From Mycobacterium marseillense (lineage in GTDB: Bacteria > Actinomycetota > Actinomycetes > Mycobacteriales > Mycobacteriaceae), in assembly GCF_010731675.1 (NCBI RefSeq), contig NZ_AP022584.1, forward strand, positions 5,332,001 through 5,396,000: 64,000 nucleotides of DNA, given 5' to 3'. A program made the position numbers and the translations under genes. A model generated the notes under the pieces. That model did not search any database. It worked only from the letters and a program-made list of their open reading frames with translations, and had not been told where the DNA came from. Position 1 is the stretch's first letter. Each line of letters starts with the position of its first letter. Of this stretch, positions 37,858 through 46,868 are shown piece by piece.

Positions 37858-38985
37858 GTGACGCATACAGTTTCGGACTCGGCCTTCGAGTCGGCCGAGG
37901 ACCCGTCCGAACGAGAGTTCGGGCAGGCCGGCATCGCCTTGTCGACCTACCGTTTCCCGACGGGTTGGTTCATCGTCGCCTTCGGCTCCGACCTGGCTCC
38001 CGGTCAGGTCAAGCGTGCGCACTACTTCGGTGAGGAGTTGGTGCTCTTCCGCACCGAGTCGGGCCAGGTCCACGTGATGGACGCCTACTGCCAGCACCTC
38101 GGCGCCAACCTTGCCGTCGGCGGCACCGTGGAGGGCGAGAACATCGTCTGCCCTTGGCACGGTTGGCAATGGCGCGGTGACGGCAGCAACGCGCTGATCC
38201 CCTACAGCAAGATCGGCTGCAAGAACAACGTGCGCATCCGGACCTATCCGAGCATGGAGTGGTACGGCTTCGTCCTGGCCTGGCACGAGCGACACGGGCG
38301 GGCGCCGTACTGGCAGCCGCCGGTGCTACCCGAGCTGGAGACCGACGAGTATTACCCCCTGCACCCGCACACCCAGATGGTCAACCGGGTCAAGGTGCAC
38401 CCGCAGATGATCATCGAGAACGCCGCCGACCCGTACCACGTTCAGTACGTGCACAAGGCCGCCAATCCGGCCACCACCGCGTCGTTCGAGGTGGCCGGCT
38501 ACCACCTGCACGCCACTGTCAACGCGCACTTCGGTGGGGGCCGGGCGCAGACGTGGCTGACCCCGAACGGGCCGGTCGACGCCAAGATCATCTACGACAA
38601 CTACTCGCTGGGGCTGGGCGTGGTGCGATTCCCCAGCGAGCTGGTGGCCACCGTTCAGGTCACCGGCCAGACGCCGGTCGACGAGGACTACACGGACTAC
38701 TTCTACACACAGGCTTCCGTTCGTGAACCGGGCGACACCGGCGACGTGCCCACCGGACGCGCCGGCCGGTTCCTCGCGCTGCAGCAAGAAGTCATCAAGC
38801 AGGACTTCTTCACCTGGGAGAACATGAAGTACCTGGAGAAGCCGAACCTGGCTCCCGAAGAGGCGCACGATTACGCGGCCCTTCGCCGCTGGGCGCACCG
38901 CTTCTATCCGGGAACCCAACCGTCGCCGTCCGACTTCGGCTACACCGCCGACGGCGAGCCCGACCCGGCGGCTTCCCAAGCCTGA
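37858..38985 (+). CDS. Rieske non-heme iron oxygenase (KshA-like)
   Basis: A 375-residue terminal oxygenase. Rieske ligands are in DAYCQHLGANLAVGG and CPWHGWQWRG; the mononuclear iron site is ENAADPYHVQYVHKAA. Architecture matches the KshA group of steroid-type hydroxylases. The GTG at 37858 is chosen because TTGGAG lies 5 bases upstream, whereas the earlier ATG at 37810 precedes the promoter element. It opens a six-gene operon with a ligase, SnoaL-like, two MaoC-like and a DinB-like gene. A reductase partner is not encoded here. Confidence 0.9.
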   Translation: MTHTVSDSAFESAEDPSEREFGQAGIALSTYRFPTGWFIVAFGSDLAPGQVKRAHYFGEELVLFRTESGQVHVMDAYCQHLGANLAVGGTVEGENIVCPWHGWQWRGDGSNALIPYSKIGCKNNVRIRTYPSMEWYGFVLAWHERHGRAPYWQPPVLPELETDEYYPLHPHTQMVNRVKVHPQMIIENAADPYHVQYVHKAANPATTASFEVAGYHLHATVNAHFGGGRAQTWLTPNGPVDAKIIYDNYSLGLGVVRFPSELVATVQVTGQTPVDEDYTDYFYTQASVREPGDTGDVPTGRAGRFLALQQEVIKQDFFTWENMKYLEKPNLAPEEAHDYAALRRWAHRFYPGTQPSPSDFGYTADGEPDPAASQA

Positions 38986-38995
38986 TGACACCCTG

Positions 38996-40561
38996 ATGCC
39001 CGGCCCCGCCGATTTCGGTGTCGATAGTTTCACCGTGCCGGCCGTCCTGGATCGACGCGCCGAGCAGCATCCCGACCGGGTGATGATGTCGATCGCCGGG
39101 GTGGACGTGACCTTCGAGCAGTTGCGGCGGCGGTCCCGGGCGGCGGCAAACATGCTGTCCGGCTTGGGTGTCGGCCGTGGCGACTGCGTGGCGTTGTTCA
39201 CCGCCACCTGCCCGGAATGGGTCTACTTCTGGCTGGGGGCCGCGCGTATCGGCGCGGTCAGCGCGGCCGTCAATGCCGCGACCAAGGGCGACTTTCTGCT
39301 GCACACGCTCCGCCTGTCACACGCCAAGGTGATCCTCACCGATGCCGAGCGGCGGCCCCGCGTCGACGACGTCGCGGACGGACTGGATGCGTCGACCGAC
39401 GTTGTGGTGCTCGATGATTCGGTCACCCGGGCGTTGAGCAGCACGCCGGTTCACCCGGTGGGCGACAGCCCCGGAGGCGAGGCGGACGTGGGGGTGCTGT
39501 TCTACACCTCGGGCACGACGGGACCCTCGAAAGCGGTCGCCACGACGTGGCATTACCTGTTCTCGGTGGCCGCGACCGCCGCCGCGGCGTGGGAGTTCGG
39601 CGCGGGGGAGGTGCTGTGGACGGCGATGCCGCTCTTCCATCTGAGTGCGGCGCCCAGCGTGCTGGCGCCGATGCTGGTCGGCGGAACCACCGTGTTGGCC
39701 AAGGCCTTTCACCCCGCGAAGGTGTGGGATGAGATACGCGCCCACGGCGCGGTCGGTTTCGCCGGCGCCGGCGCGATGGTCTCGATGCTGCAAAACCTGC
39801 CCGCGGATACCCGGGACGCGCAGCTGCCGCTGCGGTTCATCTCCGCCGCGCCCATCGACGCGACCTCCTACCGCGACATCGAAAAGCGTTACGACTGCCG
39901 CATCGTGACGATGTACGGATTGACCGAGGCATTCCCGATCGCCCTCAAGGCCGTGGCCGACGAGGGCGTGCCCGGGACCTCGGGCCGGCCCAACCCCGAT
40001 TTCGACGTACGCATCATCGACGAGCGCGGTGTTCCGCTGCCGCCCGGCGCCGTCGGGGAGATCGCGTGCCGCCCCAAACGGGGCCACGTGATGAGCGAAG
40101 GCTATGTGGGCCAGGGGGGCAGGGTGGACCCGCACCCGGAGTGGTTTCGCACCGGTGATCTGGGGCGCCTCGATGTCGACCAGAACCTGACCTATGTGGA
40201 TCGCGTCAAAGATTCGTTGCGCCGGCGCGGCGAGAACGTCTCCTCGGTCGAAGTGGAGACCGTCGTCATGCGCCACCCCGCCGTGGCCGAAGCCGCGGCC
40301 GTCGGAGTTCCCAGCGAGCTGGGCGAAGACGACATCCTGGTGGTGGTGACGTTGCGTCCCGGGGCCACGCTGGAGTGCGCCGAGTTGCTCGACTTCTGCG
40401 CGGCCCGGATGCCGTACTTCTGCGTGCCGCGGTACGTGGAGGCGGTGGATGAACTGCCGAAGAACGTCATTGGACGCATCCGCAAAGACGTCCTGCGCAA
40501 AACGGGTGTGAATCCGGGCGCATGGGATCGTGAGAAAGAGGGGTATATCGTTGCCCGATAA
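38996..40561 (+). CDS. CaiC-like acyl-CoA ligase with Arg at the C-terminal Lys position
   Basis: A 521-residue ANL ligase. The phosphate loop is FYTSGTTGPSKAV, the acceptor region YGLTEAFP, the aspartate motif WFRTGDLGRLD and the hinge DRVKDSLRRRGENVSS. The C-terminal segment that normally reads TGKIQK reads VIGRIRKDVLRK, so the adenylation Lys appears to be Arg, or is taken over by the following Lys. It starts 10 bases after the Rieske gene. It would activate the acid substrate of the operon. Confidence 0.88.
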   Translation: MPGPADFGVDSFTVPAVLDRRAEQHPDRVMMSIAGVDVTFEQLRRRSRAAANMLSGLGVGRGDCVALFTATCPEWVYFWLGAARIGAVSAAVNAATKGDFLLHTLRLSHAKVILTDAERRPRVDDVADGLDASTDVVVLDDSVTRALSSTPVHPVGDSPGGEADVGVLFYTSGTTGPSKAVATTWHYLFSVAATAAAAWEFGAGEVLWTAMPLFHLSAAPSVLAPMLVGGTTVLAKAFHPAKVWDEIRAHGAVGFAGAGAMVSMLQNLPADTRDAQLPLRFISAAPIDATSYRDIEKRYDCRIVTMYGLTEAFPIALKAVADEGVPGTSGRPNPDFDVRIIDERGVPLPPGAVGEIACRPKRGHVMSEGYVGQGGRVDPHPEWFRTGDLGRLDVDQNLTYVDRVKDSLRRRGENVSSVEVETVVMRHPAVAEAAAVGVPSELGEDDILVVVTLRPGATLECAELLDFCAARMPYFCVPRYVEAVDELPKNVIGRIRKDVLRKTGVNPGAWDREKEGYIVAR

Positions 40562-40597
40562 CGTTGCCCGTCACTGTGAGAGAGGCTGCGAAGCACA

Positions 40598-41023
40598 ATG
40601 ACTATGACCTATCAGGAACAGCAGCTGCTCCACGCCGCCACGGGCCGAGCTGCCATCCTCAACCTGGACGCCCGGCACAATCGCGCCTATTCGGACGGTG
40701 ACCGCGACCGCTGGATCGCCACCTTCCGCCACTCCGGCGCCAGCTATGCCCGTGACGGTGAGGCGTTCACCGATCTGCGCGCGGCCTTCGACGGCGGCGA
40801 CGGGCAGCGGTTGATCACGCTCGACCACGAGATCACCGTCGACGGGGTCAACGCCGACCAACATTGTGTCGCCGTGCTTTTCGCCACGATGTTCGAGGAC
40901 ACCACGCTGCGGGCCACCGGGATCTTCCGCGACACACTGGTTTACGAGCGCGGCGGCTGGTACTTCACCTCCCGCACATTGCAGTGGGATTCGGTCCCGA
41001 GCCGGCATCCGCTCGTCATGTGA
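40598..41023 (+). CDS. SnoaL-like (NTF2-fold) protein
   Basis: A 141-residue protein. It has HNRAYSDGDRDRWIATFRHSG near the N-terminus, then YARDGEAFTDLRAAF, and C-terminal strands GIFRDTLVYERGGWYFTSRTLQW, as in SnoaL_4-type proteins associated with ring hydroxylation and dehydratase steps. ATG preceded by GAGAGAGG at some distance. Third gene of the Rieske operon. Function is unknown; the fold suggests action on a small hydrophobic intermediate. Confidence 0.78.
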   Translation: MTMTYQEQQLLHAATGRAAILNLDARHNRAYSDGDRDRWIATFRHSGASYARDGEAFTDLRAAFDGGDGQRLITLDHEITVDGVNADQHCVAVLFATMFEDTTLRATGIFRDTLVYERGGWYFTSRTLQWDSVPSRHPLVM

Positions 41024-41036
41024 GCGGCATCGATTC

Positions 41037-41567
41037 GTGGACCAGGATTTCAGTCAGCGGCTGGCCTTCGGCACCTACGAGGATGCGTTGCAGATGGTCG
41101 GTGCGAAAAGCGAACCCCGCACCGCGGCCACGGCGGTCAGCGCCGCGCGCATCCAGTTGTTCGCCGCGATGGTCCGGGACGGCAATCGGTCCTATTGGGA
41201 TCCCGAGTTCGCGCACCTGCACTGGGGAGGTCTGCTCGCGCCGCCCGCTCTGCTGATGGGGTGGTTGATCGCACCGCCCTGGCAGCCCGGCGGGAGGCGC
41301 TCCGATTCATTGATCGCCCTGCGGGTGCCGCTGCCGGGCACCACATTCATCAACGCCGCCAACGAGGTTGAGTTCCCCCAGCCGATCATCGAGGGCGACG
41401 TGCTGACCGTCGTCGACGAGCTGGTGTCGGTGTCGCCGGAAAAGCGGACCAGGCTCGGGGTCGGTCATTTCGTCGAGACGCTGGAGACCTATCGCCGCCA
41501 GGACGGCACCGTGGTCGCCACCTCCCGTAACACGTTGTTCCGCTTCACCCCCGGCGGCTCCTCGTGA
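41037..41567 (+). CDS. MaoC-like dehydratase subunit (N-terminal/FAS1-DH type)
   Basis: A 176-residue hotdog protein. It shows SAARIQLFAAMVRDGNRSYWDPEFA, WGGLLAPPALLMGWLI, and the strand EVEFPQPIIEGDVLTVVDELVSVSPEKRTR, as in the N-terminal MaoC-like halves of two-part dehydratases. The GTG at 41037 is the best available start. The catalytic Asp/His pair is better seen in the next gene, with which it overlaps by GTGA. The two probably form a heteromeric enoyl-CoA hydratase like ChsH1/ChsH2 (inference). Confidence 0.78.
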   Translation: MDQDFSQRLAFGTYEDALQMVGAKSEPRTAATAVSAARIQLFAAMVRDGNRSYWDPEFAHLHWGGLLAPPALLMGWLIAPPWQPGGRRSDSLIALRVPLPGTTFINAANEVEFPQPIIEGDVLTVVDELVSVSPEKRTRLGVGHFVETLETYRRQDGTVVATSRNTLFRFTPGGSS

Positions 41568-42025
41568 CCGGCGACGGCCTGGACTTCGAGCGGATCACCA
41601 TTCCGGCCGAGCTGCCCGAGGTGGTTGACCACATCAGCTACCAGCGCGTGGTGGAGAACACCGGGGCGACGTGGGACTACTTCCCCGGTCATTTCGACCC
41701 GGATTACGCCCGAGCTCAAGGCAATCCGACGATCTACGTCAACACGATGCACCTCGCCGGCTTCGCCGACCGGGTCGCGACCGAGTGGGCGGGACCGCGC
41801 AGCCGCGTGGTGCGCCGCTCCATGCGGCTGACCGGGTCGGTGTACGCAGGCGACACCATGACCGGCCGCGGACTGGCGCTGGCCAAACGGCGGGACACCT
41901 CGGTGGACCCGCCGCGCTGCCTGGTCGACATCGAAATCCAGGTCACCAATCAGCATGGCGCGCTGTGCTGTCCGGTCGAGCTGACGTTGCAGGTGCCCGA
42001 CGGCGCGCATCGCGGCGATGGATGA
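41564..42025 (+). CDS. MaoC-like enoyl-CoA hydratase subunit
   Basis: A 153-residue hotdog-fold hydratase. The hydratase-type catalytic segment is WDYFPGHFDPDYARAQGNP, with the Asp-x5-His arrangement, followed by YVNTMHLAGFADR and RSMRLTGSVYAGDTMTGRG. It would add water across an alpha-beta double bond of an acyl-CoA. It is translationally coupled on both sides (GTGA upstream, 8-base overlap downstream). Confidence 0.82.
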   Translation: MTGDGLDFERITIPAELPEVVDHISYQRVVENTGATWDYFPGHFDPDYARAQGNPTIYVNTMHLAGFADRVATEWAGPRSRVVRRSMRLTGSVYAGDTMTGRGLALAKRRDTSVDPPRCLVDIEIQVTNQHGALCCPVELTLQVPDGAHRGDG

Positions 42026-42542
42026 GGGAGCTGAGCTGCACCTCGCGGTGTGCCGCCGGTTCGGTGAGGCGGTTGCCGCGGCGGACGGCAACTGGGACCG
42101 TCCGTCCCCGTGCGAAGCCTGGGATGCCCGGGGAGTGCTCGAGCACGTCATCGGATTTCATGACGTACTCCTGTTGCGTCCCTTGGGACTCAAGCCCGAC
42201 CGGCCGCGCGAAGATCCACACGCCCGATGGCAATTGACGTACCGCTCGCTGAAGGACGCCCTCGCCTCAGGCGGCGTGACCCAGCTCGATGCGTACAGGC
42301 TGATGCCGAATCTGACCCGCGATGTCTTGGTGCATACGTGGGACCTGGCGCGCGCGGTGCGGGCCGACGACACTTTGGACACGGAGTGGTGTGAACTGTT
42401 TTGCGCCGGCTTACCCGGGGATCATCAGACGTCGGCGGGAATGTTCAAGGCTCCGCTAGTCGTACCCGGCGAAAGCGGTGCGCAGGCAAGGCTTCTCGCG
42501 CGCCTCGGCCGCGACCCCTCATGGCGACCGAGGTCTTCATAG
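42018..42542 (+). CDS. DinB/maleylpyruvate isomerase-like metal-binding protein (TIGR03086 type)
   Basis: A 174-residue four-helix protein. Likely metal histidines are in VLEHVIGFHD and VLVHTWDLARAVR, with the PCEAWDARGVLEHV helix typical of the actinobacterial TIGR03086 family. Such proteins include thiol-dependent isomerases and glutathione- or mycothiol-using enzymes, but most are uncharacterised. It ends the Rieske operon and overlaps the hydratase gene by 8 bases. The 157 bp after it contain nothing recognisable. Confidence 0.72.
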   Translation: MDEGAELHLAVCRRFGEAVAAADGNWDRPSPCEAWDARGVLEHVIGFHDVLLLRPLGLKPDRPREDPHARWQLTYRSLKDALASGGVTQLDAYRLMPNLTRDVLVHTWDLARAVRADDTLDTEWCELFCAGLPGDHQTSAGMFKAPLVVPGESGAQARLLARLGRDPSWRPRSS

Positions 42543-42699
42543 CTTTGTTACGCCGGCCACGCAGGCACCAGGAGAGCCGGGCATGTCGTGGTGGCGAACT
42601 TGATAGCGCATGTGATATCGCGTTGAAAATCGCTGTTCAAGCCCCGCGGGGGCGCACGTGACTGATGTGACTACGCGGTGATCGTGCGCATCTGAGCCC

Positions 42700-44166
42700 T
42701 CATAGGGGCGGCAGCTGTCCTTTGCTTATCAGCGTCTGCAGCTCGACATACTCGTGCAGGCCCTCGGGGCCGAACTCGCGCCCGATGCCGGATTGCTTGA
42801 ATCCGCCGAACGGAGCGCCGATGTCGAGGGTGTACATGTTGATGCCGTAGGTCCCCGTGCGCACGGCGGCGGCGACCTCCAGGCCGTGCCCGATGTCGGA
42901 TGTCCACACCGAGCCGGCCAGACCGTAGTCGGTCTCGTTGGCGATGCGGATCGCGTCGTCCTCGTCGCGGTAGCGCAGCACCGTCAGCACCGGCCCGAAA
43001 ATCTCCTCCCGGGCGATGCGCATGTCGTTGGTGGCGTCGGCGAACAGCGTCGGCTGCACGTACCAGCCGCGGTCGGACGGGCTCTGGTCGCCACCCAGGA
43101 CGATGCGGGCGCCTTCGCTGCGGCCGGACTGGATGTAGTCCTGGACGCGGTGCTGTTGTCGTTGGGCGACAAGCGGTCCGATGTCGGTCGCCTCGTCGGC
43201 GGGGTCACCGACATTGAGCGCTGACATCATGCCCGCCAGGGCGTCGACGACCTCGTCGTGCTTGCGGTCGCTGACCAGGATGCGGGTCTGGGCGACGCAG
43301 GCCTGACCGTTGTTCATCAGGCCGGCGCTCTTCAACCCGGCCACCGTCTTGTCGATGTCGGCGTCGTCGAGGATGATCGCCGCCGACTTGCCGCCCAACT
43401 CCAGGCTCACGCGTTTCAACTGTTCCCCACACAGGGCGGCGATCCGGCGCCCGACGGCGCTCGAGCCGGTGAACGCGATCTTGTCCACCCCCGGGTGGCG
43501 TACCAGCGCCTCGCCGACGTCGGTGCCCCCCGGCAGGACGGAGACCACGCCTTCGGGCAGGTCCAGCTGCTCGATCATCTCGGCCAACCACAAAGCGTCC
43601 AAAGGCGTTTCGGGCGCGGGCTTGACGATCACCGTGCAGCCCGCGATGAGGGCGGGGATCAGCTTGGGCATGATCAGAAACTGGGGCACGTTCCAGGGCA
43701 CGATCGCCCCGACCACCCCGACCGGGGCCCGGCGCAGATGCACCTCGCCGAGCACCCCCTGGCGGCGTTCGGTCCACGGAAAGTCGCGGGCGGCGGCCAG
43801 CGAGAGGTGGATGAGCGATGCGGCGGCCGCCCCCTGACCCATCCGGCTGAAACTGCGCGGAGATCCCATCTCGTCGGTGATCAGGTCGGCCATGTCGTCG
43901 CTGTGGCGGGCGTAGATCGCGGCGAGCTGTTCGACTTTGGCCATTCGATCGGCGTGGCTCATCCGTGGCCACGGCCCGTGGTCGAAGGCGCGCCGCGCGG
44001 CGGCGACAGCGGCGTCGACGTCCTCCGGGCCGGCCGCCTGGACGTGACCGACCGGCTCCTCGGAGTGCGGCGAGATCACGTCGAGCTGTTGGGGATTGGC
44101 GGGCTTGCGCCACTGCCCTCCGATGAACACTTCGTCGTAAGAACGATGGTCGGAATTCTTCGTCAT
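42700..44166 (-). CDS. Aldehyde dehydrogenase
   Basis: A 488-residue NAD(P)-dependent ALDH of normal length. Visible landmarks are [13 protein letters not shown], the NAD-binding [11 protein letters not shown], the catalytic Glu256 in SLELGGK and the catalytic Cys290 in [18 protein letters not shown] and the C-terminal [13 protein letters not shown] complete the family pattern. It oxidises an aldehyde, perhaps one made by a P450 or alcohol dehydrogenase of this region, to the acid that a ligase can then activate. It is transcribed alone from a promoter region with a strong palindrome at 44218-44243. Confidence 0.94.
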   Translation of the reverse strand: MTKNSDHRSYDEVFIGGQWRKPANPQQLDVISPHSEEPVGHVQAAGPEDVDAAVAAARRAFDHGPWPRMSHADRMAKVEQLAAIYARHSDDMADLITDEMGSPRSFSRMGQGAAAASLIHLSLAAARDFPWTERRQGVLGEVHLRRAPVGVVGAIVPWNVPQFLIMPKLIPALIAGCTVIVKPAPETPLDALWLAEMIEQLDLPEGVVSVLPGGTDVGEALVRHPGVDKIAFTGSSAVGRRIAALCGEQLKRVSLELGGKSAAIILDDADIDKTVAGLKSAGLMNNGQACVAQTRILVSDRKHDEVVDALAGMMSALNVGDPADEATDIGPLVAQRQQHRVQDYIQSGRSEGARIVLGGDQSPSDRGWYVQPTLFADATNDMRIAREEIFGPVLTVLRYRDEDDAIRIANETDYGLAGSVWTSDIGHGLEVAAAVRTGTYGINMYTLDIGAPFGGFKQSGIGREFGPEGLHEYVELQTLISKGQLPPL

Positions 44167-44217
44167 CGGGGTGCCTCCTCGAGGCAGCGGTGGGTGCAGT
44201 CAAGACCGTGACCGTAA

Positions 44218-44243
44218 TTCGCTATTGACGCTAACATAGCGAA
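44218..44243. promoter_or_regulatory. 26-bp palindrome with GCTAT-N10-ATAGC core
   Basis: TTCGCTAT (44218-44225) and ATAGCGAA (44236-44243) are perfect 8-bp arms around a 10-base centre. The inner arms and spacing equal those at 16840-16859. It sits in the 139-bp gap between the divergent ALDH and AttH-like genes, 52 bases before the ALDH ATG. The centre contains TTGACG and TAACAT on the plus strand, the latter fitting a -10 box. Confidence 0.65.
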
Positions 44244-44305
44244 GAAAGCGCGAGGCGGGAAGCCGCGGGCGGATCATCAGCGACGATGTCGAGGCGAGGC
44301 GCGAT

Positions 44306-45661
44306 ATGACGAGCGACTGGTGCAGTTACCCATTTCAGTTGGTGCCCGGTGACGGCCAGCTCGAATTTCCCGCCGCCGAAGGCGAACACCCCGACCAGGA
44401 GTCGGACACCTGGTTCATCGCGGGTCAGCTGGACGCCGCCGAAACCGACCGCTCCTTTGCCTTCCTGACCATCTTCAACAAGAACCGGCCCGGCGGGACG
44501 ATCGTCGCCGACTTCTACACGATGGCGCTCTTCGACCTCGACACCGGCGATTACGGCACCTACACGGATTACGATATGCCGCCGGCCAACCTCGAACCGG
44601 GGGCGATGCGCAAGCTGGAACTGGCCACGGGCCACCTCGACATCAGCTACGCCAGCGGTGCGGGCACCGCGTCCTGGACCACGTGCCGTAACGGCGACGG
44701 AGGTTTACTGCCCTACACCTACCGCGTCAGCCTGGTGGGGGAGGACCATACCGGCCGGCGCATGCGGTTGGACCTGGCCGTAACCCCTACGCGCGCACCG
44801 ACTCCGGTGGGCGCATCGACCTACAACGGCAAGATCGTCTGCTTCGGCCAAGACGACACCTACTCCTACTTCCAGACCGGTATGGCGATGACCGGTACCT
44901 TGCGCTGGGGCGAGGAGATCCACCAGGTCTCCGGCAGCAGTGGCCACGTCGATCGGCAGTGGTTCCCGAAATACGCCGGCGGCGGGGGATCCGCGGGAGA
45001 TCCGCGGGCCAGGTCGCACGAATGGCGCACGATCAATTTCGACAACGGCGTCGACCTGAGCATCTGGCGACAGTTCGACCGCACGAACGACAATGTCCTG
45101 CAGCCCTTCACCGGTGTCACCGCGAGCTACCCCGATCCCGCCACGTCGCCGCAATGCGCCGAAGACATCGAGGTGACGATCAGCAGCTACGTGCGGTGGC
45201 CGGAGACGATGCGACCCCTGGTGCGACCGCTCGCCCCCGCCCGCTACATGCCCGATCGCCACCGGATCACTTGTCCCACACTGGGACTCGACATTGTCGG
45301 CGAGCCGGTTGTCGCGGCGCCCGCACATGGCCTGCCGATCGAATACATGGAAGGCCCCTACCGCTACCGCGGGACGCTGGGCGGTCAGCCGGTGACCGCG
45401 TTCGCCTTCAACGAGCGGTCCCTCGCGTTGTATCGGGATTGGGAGCTGGTCGAGGTGCTCACCACCACCGTCACGAACACCGAACCGTCCGACCCAGACC
45501 TGCGGACCACCGTGGATCGGCTGGGCCCATTGGTGGCCGCCGGGCGCCGGCGCGACGCGGTTGAACTTCTCGCAGCGGTACGCCCTGGCCAAACCGGTGT
45601 GCTGGCAACGCTACTGGACGACCTGGTCGCGGTGCTGTCGGTGGACGACTCAGCGCGCTGA
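44306..45661 (+). CDS. AttH/CrtC-like lipocalin-type protein
   Basis: A 451-residue protein whose N-terminal part matches the AttH/carotenoid-hydratase-like lipocalin pattern: EHPDQESDTWFIAGQL, RSFAFLTIFNKNRP, and later SGSSGHVDRQWFPKY, which fits the family's GxxWxDxQWG-type motif. No signal peptide or membrane segment is seen, so it should be cytosolic. Proteins of this fold bind or hydrate hydrophobic terpenoid or steroid-like molecules. Its last 12 bases overlap the convergent Rieske gene. Function is inferred from fold only. Confidence 0.7.
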   Translation: MTSDWCSYPFQLVPGDGQLEFPAAEGEHPDQESDTWFIAGQLDAAETDRSFAFLTIFNKNRPGGTIVADFYTMALFDLDTGDYGTYTDYDMPPANLEPGAMRKLELATGHLDISYASGAGTASWTTCRNGDGGLLPYTYRVSLVGEDHTGRRMRLDLAVTPTRAPTPVGASTYNGKIVCFGQDDTYSYFQTGMAMTGTLRWGEEIHQVSGSSGHVDRQWFPKYAGGGGSAGDPRARSHEWRTINFDNGVDLSIWRQFDRTNDNVLQPFTGVTASYPDPATSPQCAEDIEVTISSYVRWPETMRPLVRPLAPARYMPDRHRITCPTLGLDIVGEPVVAAPAHGLPIEYMEGPYRYRGTLGGQPVTAFAFNERSLALYRDWELVEVLTTTVTNTEPSDPDLRTTVDRLGPLVAAGRRRDAVELLAAVRPGQTGVLATLLDDLVAVLSVDDSAR

Positions 45662-46795
45662 GCCCGCCAGCGCCTCGGTCCACGTGATGTGGCGGTGCTG
45701 CAATCCCGGCTCGTTGCGACCGAACACCAGATGGTCGCGGACGCCTGACTCGAGGTTGGCCTGCAGTCCCTGCACCAGGCGGTAGTCCTCGTCACGCACG
45801 GTGGCGTGTGCGTATTCGAAGACGGCCTGAGCGCCGGCGGCGACGGATTCGTCGGACAGATCCTGCGGTGTGGCGTTCTGGTGGACGGTGATCGACCTGC
45901 CGGGCTGAGCACCCGGGTAGACGCGAAACAGTTCGCCGTTGGCGATCGTCACCGACAGCACGATGTTGGGGAACAGCGCGTAGATCACCACCATGTTGTG
46001 GAACGGATTCCACTGTTCCTCGGGCAGCTCGTCGAGATCCAGGATGGTGTTGAGCGGAAAGATCAGCCGGTGGTGCGGGCCGAAGGAATCGAACACCGTG
46101 CAGTTGCTGCGCGCGATGGTGGCGAACGTCTGCTGATGGACGGTGGCGAAATGGTAGTTCTCGGCGAAGGTGTCGATGGCCAATTTCCAGTTGATCGGGG
46201 TGTCGAGCACCTTCTCGCCCAACGGCGACCAGCGCCCGATACCCCAGGAATCGAGTTCGTCGGCGAGCGGTCCCAAGTGCGCGGCCACGTCCAGCGTCGT
46301 ACCGGGATCCAGTGAGACCCAGAGGAATCCGGCGAATTCTGTGGCCGGGAGTTCGGCTAGGCCGTCGGAGCGCAGTGTTACGTCCGGGAAACCCTCACGG
46401 CCCGGCAATCCCACCAACCGCCCGGTGTTGTCGTATGTCCACGCGTGGTAGGGACAGGTGAACCGCTTGGCGGTGCCGCATCCCGTGACCACCTGCGACT
46501 GCCGATGCAGGCACACGTTGTCGAACGCCTTCACCGATCCGTCGGAGGTTCGGGTCAACAGGATCGACCGTCCCATCACCGTCTTGGTGCAATACGCCCC
46601 CGGGGCGGGAAGTTCGGACACGTAGCCGACCAATTGCGGGCTGGCCAGCAGCATGTCCCGGTCGAGGTCGTGGCGTTCGGGACTGGTGTAGTCCCGCGCG
46701 TCGACCCGGTGCTCACTCGGTGCGAGGTCGGTTGTCTTGTCGCGCGCCAACTTCAGGGCGCGGCGGGTCAGGTCAATGAGCTGGTCGCGTTCCAT
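45650..46795 (-). CDS. Rieske-type aromatic ring-hydroxylating oxygenase
   Basis: A 381-residue Rieske oxygenase of the phthalate/carnitine-oxygenase-like group, distinct from the two KshA-like ones. The cluster ligands are in VCLHRQSQVV and TCPYHAWTYD; the iron site is FAENYHFATVHQQT. The Arg-Gly usually following CxHR is Gln-Ser here. The ATG at 46795 is preceded by CGGAGTTCAG; longer frames run through the promoter. It lies just downstream of an XRE regulator on the same strand but has its own promoter-like sequence. Confidence 0.88.
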   Translation of the reverse strand: MERDQLIDLTRRALKLARDKTTDLAPSEHRVDARDYTSPERHDLDRDMLLASPQLVGYVSELPAPGAYCTKTVMGRSILLTRTSDGSVKAFDNVCLHRQSQVVTGCGTAKRFTCPYHAWTYDNTGRLVGLPGREGFPDVTLRSDGLAELPATEFAGFLWVSLDPGTTLDVAAHLGPLADELDSWGIGRWSPLGEKVLDTPINWKLAIDTFAENYHFATVHQQTFATIARSNCTVFDSFGPHHRLIFPLNTILDLDELPEEQWNPFHNMVVIYALFPNIVLSVTIANGELFRVYPGAQPGRSITVHQNATPQDLSDESVAAGAQAVFEYAHATVRDEDYRLVQGLQANLESGVRDHLVFGRNEPGLQHRHITWTEALAGSAR

Positions 46796-46832
46796 CTGAA
46801 CTCCGGTTGCAGTTGCGCTCGCGGTAACTCTG

Positions 46833-46854
46833 CTAACTTTATAGTGATAATAAA
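46833..46854 (-). promoter_or_regulatory. Candidate promoter for Rieske gene 46795, relative of the shared element
   Basis: Minus strand TTTATTATCACTATAAAGTT followed by AG. It carries TATAAA/TATAAAGT as possible -10 and shares ACTATAAAGTTAG with the P450 promoter region at 12157-12178. It fills the 73-bp gap after the XRE gene. Confidence 0.45.
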
Positions 46855-46868
46855 TTAAGGTCCACGCG

